Shown: piece after piece, positions 21,673 through 30,192 of the stretch
How the letters are laid out: every line of letters begins with the position of its first letter
How positions within the stretch are numbered: position 1 is the first letter of the stretch
NCBI GenBank assembly: GCA_018241685.1
Contig: JAFEDJ010000013.1
Span: forward strand, 248,001-312,000
Direction: 5' to 3'
Length of the DNA: 64,000 nucleotides
DNA from: Pseudomonadota bacterium
Lineage (GTDB): Bacteria > Pseudomonadota > Gammaproteobacteria > Burkholderiales > Rhodocyclaceae
Notes under the pieces: model-generated
Told to the model about the DNA's origin: nothing
Database searches by the model: none
The model's input: only the letters and a program-made list of their open reading frames with translations
Made by a program: the position numbers and the translations under genes

Positions 21673-21701
21673 CAACCGGGCCCGCATGCAGGCCCGGTTT
21701 T
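21673..21701 (-). terminator. Hairpin downstream of fbp
   Basis: A nine-base perfect stem (AACCGGGCC / GGCCCGGTT) with an eight-base loop, 20 bases past the fbp stop. On the minus strand it is not followed by a clear T run, so termination is possible but may be factor-assisted. Confidence 0.5.
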
Positions 21702-21717
21702 CAATCAGGAAAGGCGC

Positions 21718-22719
21718 TCAGCCTTCCAGGTGGTAGCGGGTCACCAGCTCGACTTCGTTCTTGGAGCCGAGCACCACCGGCACGCGCTGGTGCAGCTTGG
21801 TCGGCAGGATGTCGAGGATGCGCTCGCGCCCGGTAGTAGCCGCACCGCCGGCGGCTTCGACAATCATCGCCATCGGGTTTGCTTCGTACATCAGGCGCAG
21901 CTTGCCGCCCTTGTCCTTCATCTTGCTGTCGAGGGGATACATGAAGATGCCACCGCGGGTCAGGATGCGGTGCACATCGGCCACCATCGACGCCACCCAG
22001 CGGGTATTGAAGTCCTTGCCGCGCGGGCCTTCCGTGCCTTCGCGCAATTCGCGCACGTAGCGCTGCACCGGAGCCTCCCAGAAGCGCTCGTTGGAGCCAT
22101 TGATGGCATATTCCTTGGTGTCCTCAGGGATCGTCATGTACGGGTGGGTATAGATGAAGCTGCCCATCTCCCGGTCGAGGGTGAAACCATGCACGCCATC
22201 ACCAACGGTCAGCACCAGTTGAGTGGACGGGCCGTATACCGAGTAGCCGGCCGCCACCTGAGCGGTGCCAGGCTGCATGAAGTCGGCTTCAGTCGGTGCG
22301 CTGACGCTCTCCGGACAGCGCAGCACCGAGAAGATCGTACCGACCGAGATATTGACGTCGATGTTGGATGAGCCGTCGAGCGGATCGAACAACAGCAGGT
22401 AAGCGCCCTTCGGGTAGTCGCCGGTGATCGGACGGATCTCCTCGACTTCTTCCGAGGCCATTGCCGCCAGGTGGCCGCCCCATTCGTTGGCCTGGATCAG
22501 GATGTCGTTGGCGATCACGTCCAGCTTCTTCTGGGCCTCGCCCTGCACGTTGTCGCTGCCGGCCTCGCCGAGCACGCCGGCCAAGGCACCCTTGGACACA
22601 TTGACAGCGATGGCCTTGACGGCACGCGCGACGACTTCGATCAGCAGGCGCAGGTCGGCGCCCATCAGGCCCTTGCGCTGCTGTTCGATCAAAAACTGGG
22701 TAAGCGTGACTCGACGCAT
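21718..22719 (-). CDS. fbp: Fructose-1,6-bisphosphatase class 1
   Basis: A 333-residue enzyme that removes the 1-phosphate of fructose 1,6-bisphosphate in gluconeogenesis (and in the Calvin cycle where present). The metal and phosphate site [17 protein letters not shown] lies at about residues 113-130, and the substrate segment around [14 protein letters not shown] lies near 265-280. The length is normal for class 1. It is a single-gene unit, divergent from dadA. No other Calvin-cycle genes are in the window, so a gluconeogenic role is the simplest reading. Confidence 0.97.
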   Translation of the reverse strand: MRRVTLTQFLIEQQRKGLMGADLRLLIEVVARAVKAIAVNVSKGALAGVLGEAGSDNVQGEAQKKLDVIANDILIQANEWGGHLAAMASEEVEEIRPITGDYPKGAYLLLFDPLDGSSNIDVNISVGTIFSVLRCPESVSAPTEADFMQPGTAQVAAGYSVYGPSTQLVLTVGDGVHGFTLDREMGSFIYTHPYMTIPEDTKEYAINGSNERFWEAPVQRYVRELREGTEGPRGKDFNTRWVASMVADVHRILTRGGIFMYPLDSKMKDKGGKLRLMYEANPMAMIVEAAGGAATTGRERILDILPTKLHQRVPVVLGSKNEVELVTRYHLEG

Positions 22720-22851
22720 GACTCGATTCTCCGGAATTGCCTGTGAAAGTACGGATTATCGCCCGGATCGATGCCCTCCGTCGTTTATGATTAGCAGCTG
22801 GATTGCCCGGGACGGTCGCCCGCCCCTTCCGAAAACTATAAACAAGGCATC

Positions 22852-24111
22852 ATGGAAGTCCTCGTCATCGGCGCCGGCCTAGCTGGCGTCACGAGCGCCT
22901 GGTATCTCAGCCAGGCCGGTTGCAAAGTCACTGTCGTGGAGCGCCAGCCCGGTCCGGGCCTGGAAACCAGCTATGCCAACGGCGGGCAGATCTCGGTCAG
23001 TCATCCCGAACCCTGGGCCAATCCCGGCGCACCGGCCACGGTGCTGCGCTGGCTTGGCCGCAAGGATGCCCCATTGCTGTTCCATCCTCGCGCCGATGCG
23101 GCCCAATGGCGCTGGGCCCTGGCCTTCCTGCGCGAATGCCTGCCGGCACGCACGGCCCGCAACACCGCAGCCATCGCCCATCTGGCCGACTATAGCCGCG
23201 ACCAGTTACGGGCCCTGCGCGCGTCCACCGGCATCGAATACGAAGCCGGCACCGGCGGCATCCTGCACCTGTTCATGGACGCCAGGGACTTTGAACACGT
23301 CCCGGCCAAACTGCAGATCCTGCTGGACCTCGGCATCCGGGCCCGGATCCTCGACCCGGATCAGGCCACGGCACTGGAGCCCGGACTCGCCGCCATGCGT
23401 AACCGACTTGTCGGCGTACTGCATGGCATCGATGACGAATGCGGCAATGCCCACCTGTTCTGCCGCGCATTGGCTGCGAAGGCCCAGGAAGCCGGCGTCC
23501 GCTTCCTCTTCAACACCACGCTGAACGCCTTCGAGGCCCTTGGGCAAACCATCAGCGGCCTTCGCGTGGAGGATGCGGACGGCCGCAGCGGCATGCTGCG
23601 GGCCGATGCCTATGTGCTCGCGGCAGGCAGCTACAGCCCCTTGCTGACACATTCGCTCGGCGAACGGCTACCGATCTATCCGGTCAAGGGCTATTCCATC
23701 ACGGCCCCCATCATCGATCCCGAACGGGCACCACATCTGAGCCTGACCGACGAGGCGCGACGCGTGGTCTGCTCGCGGCTGGGCAATTTTCTGCGTGTCG
23801 CCGGTACCGCCGAACTCAATGGCTACAACCTGGAGCCCGACCCGGCACGCAGCGCCGCGATCACGCAATGGCTGAACGAACATTTGCCAGGTGTCGCCGA
23901 TGCCAGCCAAGCCGAACACTGGTGCGGCCTGCGCCCGACAACACCGGGCAACGTCCCGTTGATCGGCCCGGCCCGCACCGGCAAACTGTTCTTCAACACT
24001 GGGCACGGTACGCTGGGATGGACACTGGCTTGCGGGTCCGGCCGAGCACTCGCCGATATTGTGACCGGTCAAAAACCGGAACCGGACTTCCCCTTCCTCC
24101 GCTCCCGCTGA
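22852..24111 (+). CDS. dadA: D-amino-acid dehydrogenase small subunit
   Basis: A 419-residue FAD-dependent dehydrogenase that oxidatively deaminates D-amino acids, chiefly D-alanine, at the membrane. The N-terminal Rossmann motif is VIGAGLAGVTSAWYL with a VVERQ acidic end to the second strand. The ETSYANGGQISVSHPEPWANP segment is characteristic of DadA. Near the C-terminus, GLRPTTPGNVPLIG and NTGHGTLGWTLACGSG complete the FAD site. No alanine racemase (dadX) follows; the next gene is convergent and only ten bases away. Confidence 0.94.
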   Translation: MEVLVIGAGLAGVTSAWYLSQAGCKVTVVERQPGPGLETSYANGGQISVSHPEPWANPGAPATVLRWLGRKDAPLLFHPRADAAQWRWALAFLRECLPARTARNTAAIAHLADYSRDQLRALRASTGIEYEAGTGGILHLFMDARDFEHVPAKLQILLDLGIRARILDPDQATALEPGLAAMRNRLVGVLHGIDDECGNAHLFCRALAAKAQEAGVRFLFNTTLNAFEALGQTISGLRVEDADGRSGMLRADAYVLAAGSYSPLLTHSLGERLPIYPVKGYSITAPIIDPERAPHLSLTDEARRVVCSRLGNFLRVAGTAELNGYNLEPDPARSAAITQWLNEHLPGVADASQAEHWCGLRPTTPGNVPLIGPARTGKLFFNTGHGTLGWTLACGSGRALADIVTGQKPEPDFPFLRSR

Positions 24112-24121
24112 CGCCGGTAAA

Positions 24122-25006
24122 TCAGGCGTCGGCCGACTCTTCGAACAGGATGCGATAAACGAAGGCCGACAACACGACCTGCTCGGCGTGCGGCATCTCT
24201 TCGAACTGGACGCCATGGTGAACCTGGGGTTTTTCCCCCTCCGCCACGGCAGTAGAAGTGGCATGCACCGAGCGAAGCACGGCTGGGATCGTCAGATATT
24301 CCTCGATATCATTGATCACAACCCGGAACTTGATCGCGATCCGGTCTTCCCTGACCCCCATCGGCGCTTTGGCGACCAGCATCGCGCCTCCAGTGCTCAG
24401 ATCGAGAATTGTTGCCGCATGGGAACGCCCGTCCGTGCCGCTTACCGCAGCAATCAGGTTGACCCGCGCCCGTGCCCCGCGACGGACGACTAGGCCACGA
24501 ACCTGGCCGGGGTAAGTCAGGTGCAGGTGGGGAAACGGGACGTTCGCGACCTTGAAGATCGTCGTACCGAAGGCATACACGCTCTTGCCGGAGAACATGC
24601 GGACCACGAAGGTCTGCCCCTCCCGCATCAGCAGCACCTTGCCGTCCTGGCTCGGCGTGGTCACCAGGACGCTCTTGCCCTTCAGGAAACCAATCAACTT
24701 CACGTAATAACGCTGCGGTCCAGCGTCATTCTGTACCTGCAGTTGCAAGGTATCGCCGATGTCGAGCTTGATGTCTTCAAAGGCGCACAGATCATCCGTC
24801 GGGCGTTCGCCGCTATCCGTGTTCAGCCGCGTCTCTCGAATATTGAGCTTACGGAACAGGCCGCGCTCCATCAGCGCTTGCTTCTGGCTCTCCGTTTCGA
24901 CCACGACACCGCGAGCCAGCAGTAGTTGCTTCTTCTCATCGTAGAGTGGCCATTCGACCGGCTTGCCGACCTCGATGTCACCGGCCCTGATTCGCATGTA
25001 AGACAT
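24122..25006 (-). CDS. YcgR-like flagellar brake protein with PilZ domain
   Basis: A 294-residue cytosolic protein. The middle third (about 90-175) matches the YcgR N-terminal domain (IGDTLQLQVQ, YYVKLIGFLKGKSVLV). The C-terminal PilZ domain (about 185-290) has the c-di-GMP-binding RRGAR (RxxxR) and DLSTGG (DxSxxG) motifs. Such proteins bind c-di-GMP and slow the flagellar motor or act on other surface machinery. The start is taken as ATG 25006; the longer frame upstream lacks support. No flagellar genes are nearby. The EAL protein at the left edge could lower its ligand, but there is no direct link. Confidence 0.85.
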   Translation of the reverse strand: MSYMRIRAGDIEVGKPVEWPLYDEKKQLLLARGVVVETESQKQALMERGLFRKLNIRETRLNTDSGERPTDDLCAFEDIKLDIGDTLQLQVQNDAGPQRYYVKLIGFLKGKSVLVTTPSQDGKVLLMREGQTFVVRMFSGKSVYAFGTTIFKVANVPFPHLHLTYPGQVRGLVVRRGARARVNLIAAVSGTDGRSHAATILDLSTGGAMLVAKAPMGVREDRIAIKFRVVINDIEEYLTIPAVLRSVHATSTAVAEGEKPQVHHGVQFEEMPHAEQVVLSAFVYRILFEESADA

Positions 25007-25097
25007 AAGCCACCCACTGTCTGCCCAATGTGAGGCAGATATCGACACGCCACATGACGACTTTAGAAATAGCCGGTCCCGAAGTCTGCCCGCAACA

Positions 25098-25457
25098 CTA
25101 TTTTGCGTCCGAAGATGCTGCAACACGCCGCAGCAAGGCAGCTGACACATGGGCCAGCCCGGCCGCCTCGATTCGCGTCAACAGCGCGGTGATCCGCTGG
25201 ACACGCCGCCGATTGGCCGACCGGTCATCCGATGACGAATTCTGAGCACACAGCCGGCGCAATTCCTGCAGATCCGCCACAGCCGGCGGCACATAACCGG
25301 CATTGCGTAAGATCCGGTTGCTCATCCGCACTTCGACAGGAACCAGGAGGTCATCATCCAGCACGAGAGGCTGTCCTTCTCCAGGCAATCCGGACAACTG
25401 GCCCTGAGCGATCGCATCTCGGATCCGCTCTTCCGCCAGGCAATCGAAGATATTCAC
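25098..25457 (-). CDS. DUF1992 (DnaJ-homologue C28-type) protein
   Basis: A 119-residue protein starting at GTG 25457 with (V)NIFDCLAEERIRDAIAQG, followed by LPGEGQPLVLDDD and VRMSNRILRNAGYVPP. These are the hallmarks of the DUF1992 family, found as E. coli YhdN and as the conserved part of eukaryotic DNAJC28. Its function is unknown. It begins 22 bases after the hemerythrin stop, so the two are probably co-transcribed. The GTG start lacks a strong ribosome-binding site, but extending upstream enters the hemerythrin gene. Confidence 0.8.
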   Translation of the reverse strand: MNIFDCLAEERIRDAIAQGQLSGLPGEGQPLVLDDDLLVPVEVRMSNRILRNAGYVPPAVADLQELRRLCAQNSSSDDRSANRRRVQRITALLTRIEAAGLAHVSAALLRRVAASSDAK

Positions 25458-25479
25458 GGATCGCCCCGCGGATTCCGCC

Positions 25480-25974
25480 TCAGGCTGCCTCGGACTCAGC
25501 CTCGGTCTTGGCAGGCGGCGTGCAGCAGGCGGAAGAACCGTCGGCACAGCCCTCATCCTTCGGGGGATTACGGATTTCGCCGGTTTCCGTATCGAAATCG
25601 ATGGACTCGAGATAAGCGGCGAGCGCCGCATCCATCGACGCCACGTGATTGTCGAACCACAGCGGCAATTCCTGAATCAACTGCCGGCCGAGAGCCGCAT
25701 CTCCCCGCTCCAGGCGCTTGCGGACATCACGGCAAACTGCCAGCACGCGATCATGCTCGGCCTTGTGGCAGCCAGGAAAACCAACGATTTCCATCCAACG
25801 GTTTTCCTGGTCGAAATGCTCGACCGTGTGCTCGATGAAGGCATCCATCGCCGCCAACAGGGCTTCGCCAGACACATCCAGCATGGCGTTGTAGGCCTCG
25901 ACGAATTCCTGGTGGGTCTGATCCATCGGCCCCAGGCCGAGGGCGAGTTTGTCAGTCCATTCCATGGCAGCCAT
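25480..25974 (-). CDS. Bacteriohemerythrin with cysteine-bearing C-terminal tail
   Basis: A 164-residue oxygen-binding di-iron protein. The seven ligand positions are all present with normal spacing: His21, His53, Glu57, His70, His74, His110 and Asp115 (DQTHQEF, EHFDQE, CHKAEHD, NHVASMD). The four-helix fold ends near residue 122. A further 40 residues form a tail that is acidic and holds Cys143, Cys150 and Cys151, which is unusual for the family. The protein may buffer oxygen or sense it, which fits a facultatively anaerobic, respiring host. It precedes the DUF1992 gene in the same direction. Confidence 0.92.
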   Translation of the reverse strand: MAAMEWTDKLALGLGPMDQTHQEFVEAYNAMLDVSGEALLAAMDAFIEHTVEHFDQENRWMEIVGFPGCHKAEHDRVLAVCRDVRKRLERGDAALGRQLIQELPLWFDNHVASMDAALAAYLESIDFDTETGEIRNPPKDEGCADGSSACCTPPAKTEAESEAA

Positions 25975-26074
25975 GACGGGAAACCTCGAAGAGTGAAACA
26001 GGGCGCAACTCTAACCCGAACGGCACCGCCTGACCCTGAGCCAGATCAAGCACCACCCGGGCCCCGGCGCAGTT

Positions 26075-26506
26075 TTATTTGACGAGCTTGAGGTGACTGC
26101 GGAGGCCACCCTTGGGCGGCTCAGGCGTGTCGTCCGGCTCCGCCGATGCCAACTCGGAAACCTCGGAGTCCAGATCGGCCTCGCCATCGGGCAATCCGGA
26201 AACCTCGAAGGCCATCCCGTGCCCGTTCTCGCGAGCATAGATCGCCGTCACATTCTCGACAGGAATCGAGATGTTCTGGGCGACGCCGCCGAAACGTGCC
26301 TGGAAGGCGATCAGCTCGTTTCCCATGACCAAGCTCTGCGTCGCAGTGGGACTGACGTTGAGCACGATCTGGCCATCCTGCACGAAGTTGTGCGGCACGA
26401 TGGTGTGCCTGTCGACGGCGACCGCAAGATAGGGCGTCAGGCCCTGATCGGTACACCACTGGAAAATCGCCCGGATCAGGTAAGGCTTGGTGGAGATTTC
26501 GCTCAT
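26075..26506 (-). CDS. sspB: ClpXP protease specificity-enhancing factor SspB
   Basis: A 143-residue adaptor that delivers ssrA-tagged proteins to ClpXP. The substrate-binding fold covers about residues 1-110 (KPYLIRAIFQWCTDQGLTPY, NISIPVENVTAIYARENG). A variable acidic linker follows, and then the ClpX-binding tail GLRSHLKLVK at the extreme C-terminus. It follows sspA in the same direction, the conserved proteobacterial order. A GGGGCCGCC / GGCGGCCCC hairpin lies in the 73-base gap between the two genes. Confidence 0.95.
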   Translation of the reverse strand: MSEISTKPYLIRAIFQWCTDQGLTPYLAVAVDRHTIVPHNFVQDGQIVLNVSPTATQSLVMGNELIAFQARFGGVAQNISIPVENVTAIYARENGHGMAFEVSGLPDGEADLDSEVSELASAEPDDTPEPPKGGLRSHLKLVK

Positions 26507-26548
26507 GACGAAGACTTTCCGGTGAGTGCCAAGATGAAGAGTCGCAGC

Positions 26549-26570
26549 GGGGCCGCCACTCGGCGGCCCC
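26549..26570 (-). other. Intercistronic hairpin between sspA and sspB
   Basis: A nine-base perfect GC stem with a four-base loop and no T run. It may stabilise sspA mRNA or slow transcription rather than terminate it. Confidence 0.5.
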
Positions 26571-26579
26571 CGTTGGCAA

Positions 26580-27176
26580 TCAGCGCCGCATGACCTTTTC
26601 GGACGGGGTCATCGCATCGATGAAGCCCTGGCGGCTGAAGATACGTTCGGCGTACTTCATGAGCGGCGCCGCGGAACGCGGCAGCTCGATACCGTAGTGG
26701 TCCAGGCGCCACAGCAGCGGAGCGATGGCCACGTCGAGCATGGAGAACTCTTCACCAAGAAGGAACTTCTGCTTCGTGAACATCGGCGCAAGCTGGGTCA
26801 GCTGGTCGCGCACGTGAGCCCGCTCCTTGTCGGCGCCCTTGGGATTCTTTTCCAGCGCATCGATATGCGAGAACAGCTCGAGTTCGAAGGTGTGCAGCAG
26901 CTGACGAGCGCGGGCGCGCATGATCGGATCGGGCGGCATCAACTGGGGATGCGGAAAACGCTCGTCGATGTATTCGTTGATGATGTTGGACTCATAGAGC
27001 ACAAGATCGCGATCCACCAGCACCGGAACCCGGTTGTACGGATTGATGACCGCGATGTCTTCCGGCTTGTTGAAGAGATCAACGTCAATCACCTGGAAAT
27101 CCATGCCCTTTTCAAAGAGCACGATACGGCACCGGTGACTGAAAGGATCTGTCGTTCCGGAATACAAATTCATCAT
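26580..27176 (-). CDS. sspA: Stringent starvation protein A
   Basis: A 198-residue glutathione-S-transferase-fold protein that binds RNA polymerase and alters transcription during starvation. The N-terminal domain begins MMNLYSGTTDPFSHRCRIVL and contains NPYNRVPVLVDRDLVLYESNIINEYIDE-type residues (about 50-80). The all-helical C-terminal domain follows. The start is one of two adjacent ATGs (27176 or 27173). It lies just after the petABC terminator and before sspB, as in most betaproteobacteria. Confidence 0.95.
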   Translation of the reverse strand: MMNLYSGTTDPFSHRCRIVLFEKGMDFQVIDVDLFNKPEDIAVINPYNRVPVLVDRDLVLYESNIINEYIDERFPHPQLMPPDPIMRARARQLLHTFELELFSHIDALEKNPKGADKERAHVRDQLTQLAPMFTKQKFLLGEEFSMLDVAIAPLLWRLDHYGIELPRSAAPLMKYAERIFSRQGFIDAMTPSEKVMRR

Positions 27177-27196
27177 CGTTGTGTTACCCCACGGAT

Positions 27197-27233
27197 ACAA
27201 AAAATCATGCACCACGCGCCAAGCGCGTGGTGC
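27197..27233 (-). terminator. Intrinsic terminator after petC
   Basis: An 11-base perfect stem (GCACCACGCGC / GCGCGTGGTGC) with a three-base loop, followed on the minus strand by ATGA and six T residues. It probably limits read-through from the bc1 genes into sspA. Confidence 0.75.
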
Positions 27234-27280
27234 GTCTTGCTAAAAGACAGCAAGGGACAGCATCGACCGGAACGCGCAGA

Positions 27281-28027
27281 TTAGTGCACGTCTCTCCAGT
27301 AGTTCTTCTTCAGAAGATAGGAAAGAACGAAGAGAAGGCCAAGGAAAGCGATCACGGCAGTACCGATGGACTTGCGCGTCTCCGCCATCGGCTCGCCCAT
27401 CCAGACCAGGTAGGAGACGAGGTCGGCCACGGCGTGGTCGTACTCTTCGGCAGTCATCTTGCCCGGCTTGGCCGGCGCCTCGATCTCGATTTCCTTCGAC
27501 TTGCCGCCATGGCCGTCGTCGTGCTCGTTGATCTTGGCGGTCGGCTCACCCTGCAGTTCGTACAGCACATGCGGCATGCCGACGTTTTCGAAGACCTTGT
27601 TGTTCCAGCCGGTCGGACGGGCGTCGTCACGGTAGAAACTGCGCAGGTAGGTGTACAGCCAGTCTGCACCGCTGCCGAACTCGGACGCGCGCGAACGGGA
27701 GATCACGGTGAGGTCCGGAGGCGCGGCACCAAACCACGCCTTGGCTTCGTCACGCTGCATCGCGATGCGCATCGGCTCGCCGATCTTGTCGGCCGTGAAC
27801 ATCAGGTTGTCCTTGATCATCTGCTCGGACAAACCGATCTGCTGCAGGCGGTTGTAGCGCATGTAGCTGGCGCCGTGGCAGTTCAGGCAGTAATTGACGA
27901 ACAGCTTGGCGCCGTTCTGCAGGGCAGCCGGCTCGGTGGAGATCGGAGCCTTGTCCAGGTGCAGTTCAGGGCCGTTGGCCAGAGCCATCAGCGGCGTGAA
28001 CAGAAGAGCTGTCAAAAGTTTTTTCAT
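27281..28027 (-). CDS. petC: Ubiquinol-cytochrome c reductase, cytochrome c1 subunit
   Basis: A 248-residue subunit of the bc1 complex that passes electrons from the Rieske centre to periplasmic cytochrome c. A signal peptide (MKKLLTALLFTPLMALA) precedes the haem site CLNCH (about 48-52). A C-terminal membrane helix (about 218-240) ends in KKNYWRDVH. Three in-frame ATGs are close together (28042, 28036, 28027). The first overlaps the petB stop as TAATG; 28027 gives the cleanest signal peptide, and the true start is not certain. Confidence 0.94.
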   Translation of the reverse strand: MKKLLTALLFTPLMALANGPELHLDKAPISTEPAALQNGAKLFVNYCLNCHGASYMRYNRLQQIGLSEQMIKDNLMFTADKIGEPMRIAMQRDEAKAWFGAAPPDLTVISRSRASEFGSGADWLYTYLRSFYRDDARPTGWNNKVFENVGMPHVLYELQGEPTAKINEHDDGHGGKSKEIEIEAPAKPGKMTAEEYDHAVADLVSYLVWMGEPMAETRKSIGTAVIAFLGLLFVLSYLLKKNYWRDVH

Positions 28028-28041
28028 GGCTTTCATTCTCA

Positions 28042-29325
28042 TTAACCGGTCACGCGTTCGGGCTCGGGCTTGCACTTGTCCATCTTCGACCACCACGGCA
28101 TGGTGATGAAGAACAGGAAGTAGTACAGGCTGAACAGCTGGGCCACGGGAGCGCCCGGAATCACGCCGAAGAAAGCATAGGAAGGCGGCTTGGTACCGAG
28201 GAAGCCAAGGATCGCGAAGGCGACGACGAACAGAGCCAGCAGGGACTTGTAGATCGGGCCACGGTAACGGATCGACTTCACAGGGCTACGGTCGAGCCAC
28301 GGCAGGAAGGCCAGGATCACCACGCCAGCACCCATCGCAACCACGCCCCAGAACTTGGCGTCGAGGCCGAACAGCGGCCACACCATCGCACGCAGCAGGG
28401 AGTAGAACGGAGTGAAGTACCACACCGGCGCAATGTGCGGCGGGGTCTTCAGCGGATCGGCCGGGATGAAGTTGTTGTACTCGAGGAAGTAGCCGCCGCC
28501 TTCAGGTGCGAAGAACACGATGAAGGAGAAGACGATCAGGAAACCAACCACGCCCACGATGTCCTTGACGGTGTAGTAGGGGTGGAAGGGAATGCCGTCC
28601 AGCGGGTGGCCATCAGCGCCCTTCTTCTTCTTGATCTCGACACCATCAGGGTTGTTGGAGCCAACTTCGTGCAGAGCGACGATGTGGGCAACGACCAGGC
28701 CGATGAGGATCAGCGGCACGGCGATGACGTGGAAGGAGAAGAAGCGATTCAGGGTCGCGTCGGACACCACAAAGTCACCACGGATCACGATGGAGAGATC
28801 GGGACCGATGACGGGAATCGCGGAGAACAGGTTCACGATGACCTGAGCGCCCCAGAAGGACATCTGGCCCCAGGGCAGCAGGTAGCCCATGAAGGCCTCG
28901 GCCATCAGGGCCAGGAAGATCAGGGTGCCGAAAACCCAGATCAGCTCACGGGGCTTGCGGTAGGAACCGTAGAGCAGGCCGCGGAACATGTGCAGGTACA
29001 CCACCACGAAGAACGCGGAGGCGCCGGTGGAGTGCAGGTAGCGGATGATCCAGCCGCCCGGCACATCGCGCATGATGTATTCGACGGACGCGAAGGCCGC
29101 CGGGATGCCGGAAGCGTTGAGGGCGGCATCCGGCTTGTAGTGCATGACCAGGAAGATGCCGGTCACGATCTGGATCACCAGCACCAGCAGGGCCAGCGAA
29201 CCGAAGAAGTACCAGAAGTTGAAGTTCTTGGGTGCGTAGTACTCGGTGAGGTGCCCCTTGATGGACGACGTCAGCGGGAAGCGCGCGTCAACCCAATCCA
29301 GTACCGCTTGAGCTTTGGTGGTCAT
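28042..29325 (-). CDS. petB: Ubiquinol-cytochrome c reductase, cytochrome b subunit
   Basis: A 427-residue, multi-helix cytochrome b carrying two haems and both quinone sites. Recognisable segments are the first membrane helix FFGSLALLVLVIQIVTGIFL, the YLHSTGASAFFVVVYLHMFRG haem-ligand helix and the GYLLPWGQMSFWGAQV segment (shortened here as patterns). Its start is four bases after petA and its stop meets the petC start, so the three genes form one transcript. The protein lies in the cytoplasmic membrane and drives proton translocation in respiration. Confidence 0.97.
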   Translation of the reverse strand: MTTKAQAVLDWVDARFPLTSSIKGHLTEYYAPKNFNFWYFFGSLALLVLVIQIVTGIFLVMHYKPDAALNASGIPAAFASVEYIMRDVPGGWIIRYLHSTGASAFFVVVYLHMFRGLLYGSYRKPRELIWVFGTLIFLALMAEAFMGYLLPWGQMSFWGAQVIVNLFSAIPVIGPDLSIVIRGDFVVSDATLNRFFSFHVIAVPLILIGLVVAHIVALHEVGSNNPDGVEIKKKKGADGHPLDGIPFHPYYTVKDIVGVVGFLIVFSFIVFFAPEGGGYFLEYNNFIPADPLKTPPHIAPVWYFTPFYSLLRAMVWPLFGLDAKFWGVVAMGAGVVILAFLPWLDRSPVKSIRYRGPIYKSLLALFVVAFAILGFLGTKPPSYAFFGVIPGAPVAQLFSLYYFLFFITMPWWSKMDKCKPEPERVTG

Positions 29326-29328
29326 CGT

Positions 29329-29922
29329 TTATGCCTTTCCGTCTTCGCCGATCAGAATCTTGGTATCGGCCAGGTACTTGTGCGGCGGAACCTCGAGGTT
29401 GTCCGGCGCCGGCTTGTTCTTGTAGACGCGACCAGCCAGATCGAAGGTCGAACCGTGACAGGGGCACAGGAAGCCGCCTGCCCAGTCGGCGCTCACGCCG
29501 CTCTCGGCACCGGTCTTGAACTTGTCGGAAGGAGAACAGCCCAGGTGAGTACAAATGCCGACCGCAACCATGATCTCCGGCTTGATGGAGCGGGTTTCGT
29601 TCTTGGCATACTCAGGCTGCTGCGGCTTGTCGGACTTCGGGTCGCTGACAAGCTCATCCGTCTTTTTCAGGGAATCCAGCATGTCCTTGGTGCGGTTGAT
29701 GATCCACACCGGCTTGCCGCGCCACTCGACGGTCATCATCTGACCCGGCTGCAGCTTGCTGATATCCACTTCAACCGGAGCACCGGCTGCCTTAGCTCGT
29801 TCGGACGGAGTCAGGCTACCGACGAACGGAACGGCGACGGCCACTGCGGCCACGCCCCCCGCAGCCGACGTTGCCAGCAACAACTGGCGTCGCCCACCGT
29901 CCATTTTTTGATCCACGCTCAT
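29329..29922 (-). CDS. petA: Ubiquinol-cytochrome c reductase, Rieske iron-sulfur subunit
   Basis: A 197-residue Rieske protein. The N-terminus has a twin-arginine signal (GGRRQLLLATSAAGG) that also serves as membrane anchor. The 2Fe-2S cluster ligands are in CTHLGC (about 123-128) and CPCHGS (about 151-156). The twin-arginine signal means it depends on the Tat system, whose tatABC genes lie at 43853-45412. It is the first gene of petABC. A TATACT -10 element lies about 57 bases upstream. Confidence 0.97.
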   Translation of the reverse strand: MSVDQKMDGGRRQLLLATSAAGGVAAVAVAVPFVGSLTPSERAKAAGAPVEVDISKLQPGQMMTVEWRGKPVWIINRTKDMLDSLKKTDELVSDPKSDKPQQPEYAKNETRSIKPEIMVAVGICTHLGCSPSDKFKTGAESGVSADWAGGFLCPCHGSTFDLAGRVYKNKPAPDNLEVPPHKYLADTKILIGEDGKA

Positions 29923-29978
29923 GGCCCACTAACCTCAATAAAAGAGACTTCGAAGATCGCAATACGGAAAACTTGCGG

Positions 29979-30006
29979 AGTATAGCGAAAACCCTTATCC
30001 AAAAAA
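29979..30006 (-). promoter_or_regulatory. Possible petABC promoter
   Basis: On the minus strand TATACT (29984-29979) is a good -10 element. The -35 position 16 bases upstream is only a T run (30006-30001), so activation by another factor is possible. Confidence 0.35.
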
Positions 30007-30192
30007 AGTCCCAATAAGCTAAACCCGCGCCAGCATTGGAGAATATGGAATTTGAGGGCTCTTTATCGAGGCATGAAAGATCCTTTTCGCGCCTATCGAA
30101 AGTGCGCTTTTATTGCAGTGCGACAGACAATTGGGACACAGCGACGGCATAATCCGGAACCGCCGTCGACCACTCCTGTCTTCTCCAACACC

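Noticed and set aside
30052..30192. Longer dacB start at 30052 or 30073
   Set aside because: These add about 40 residues of non-signal sequence before the signal peptide, and the GAGG near 30073 is too close to the ATG. The start at 30193 is still uncertain.
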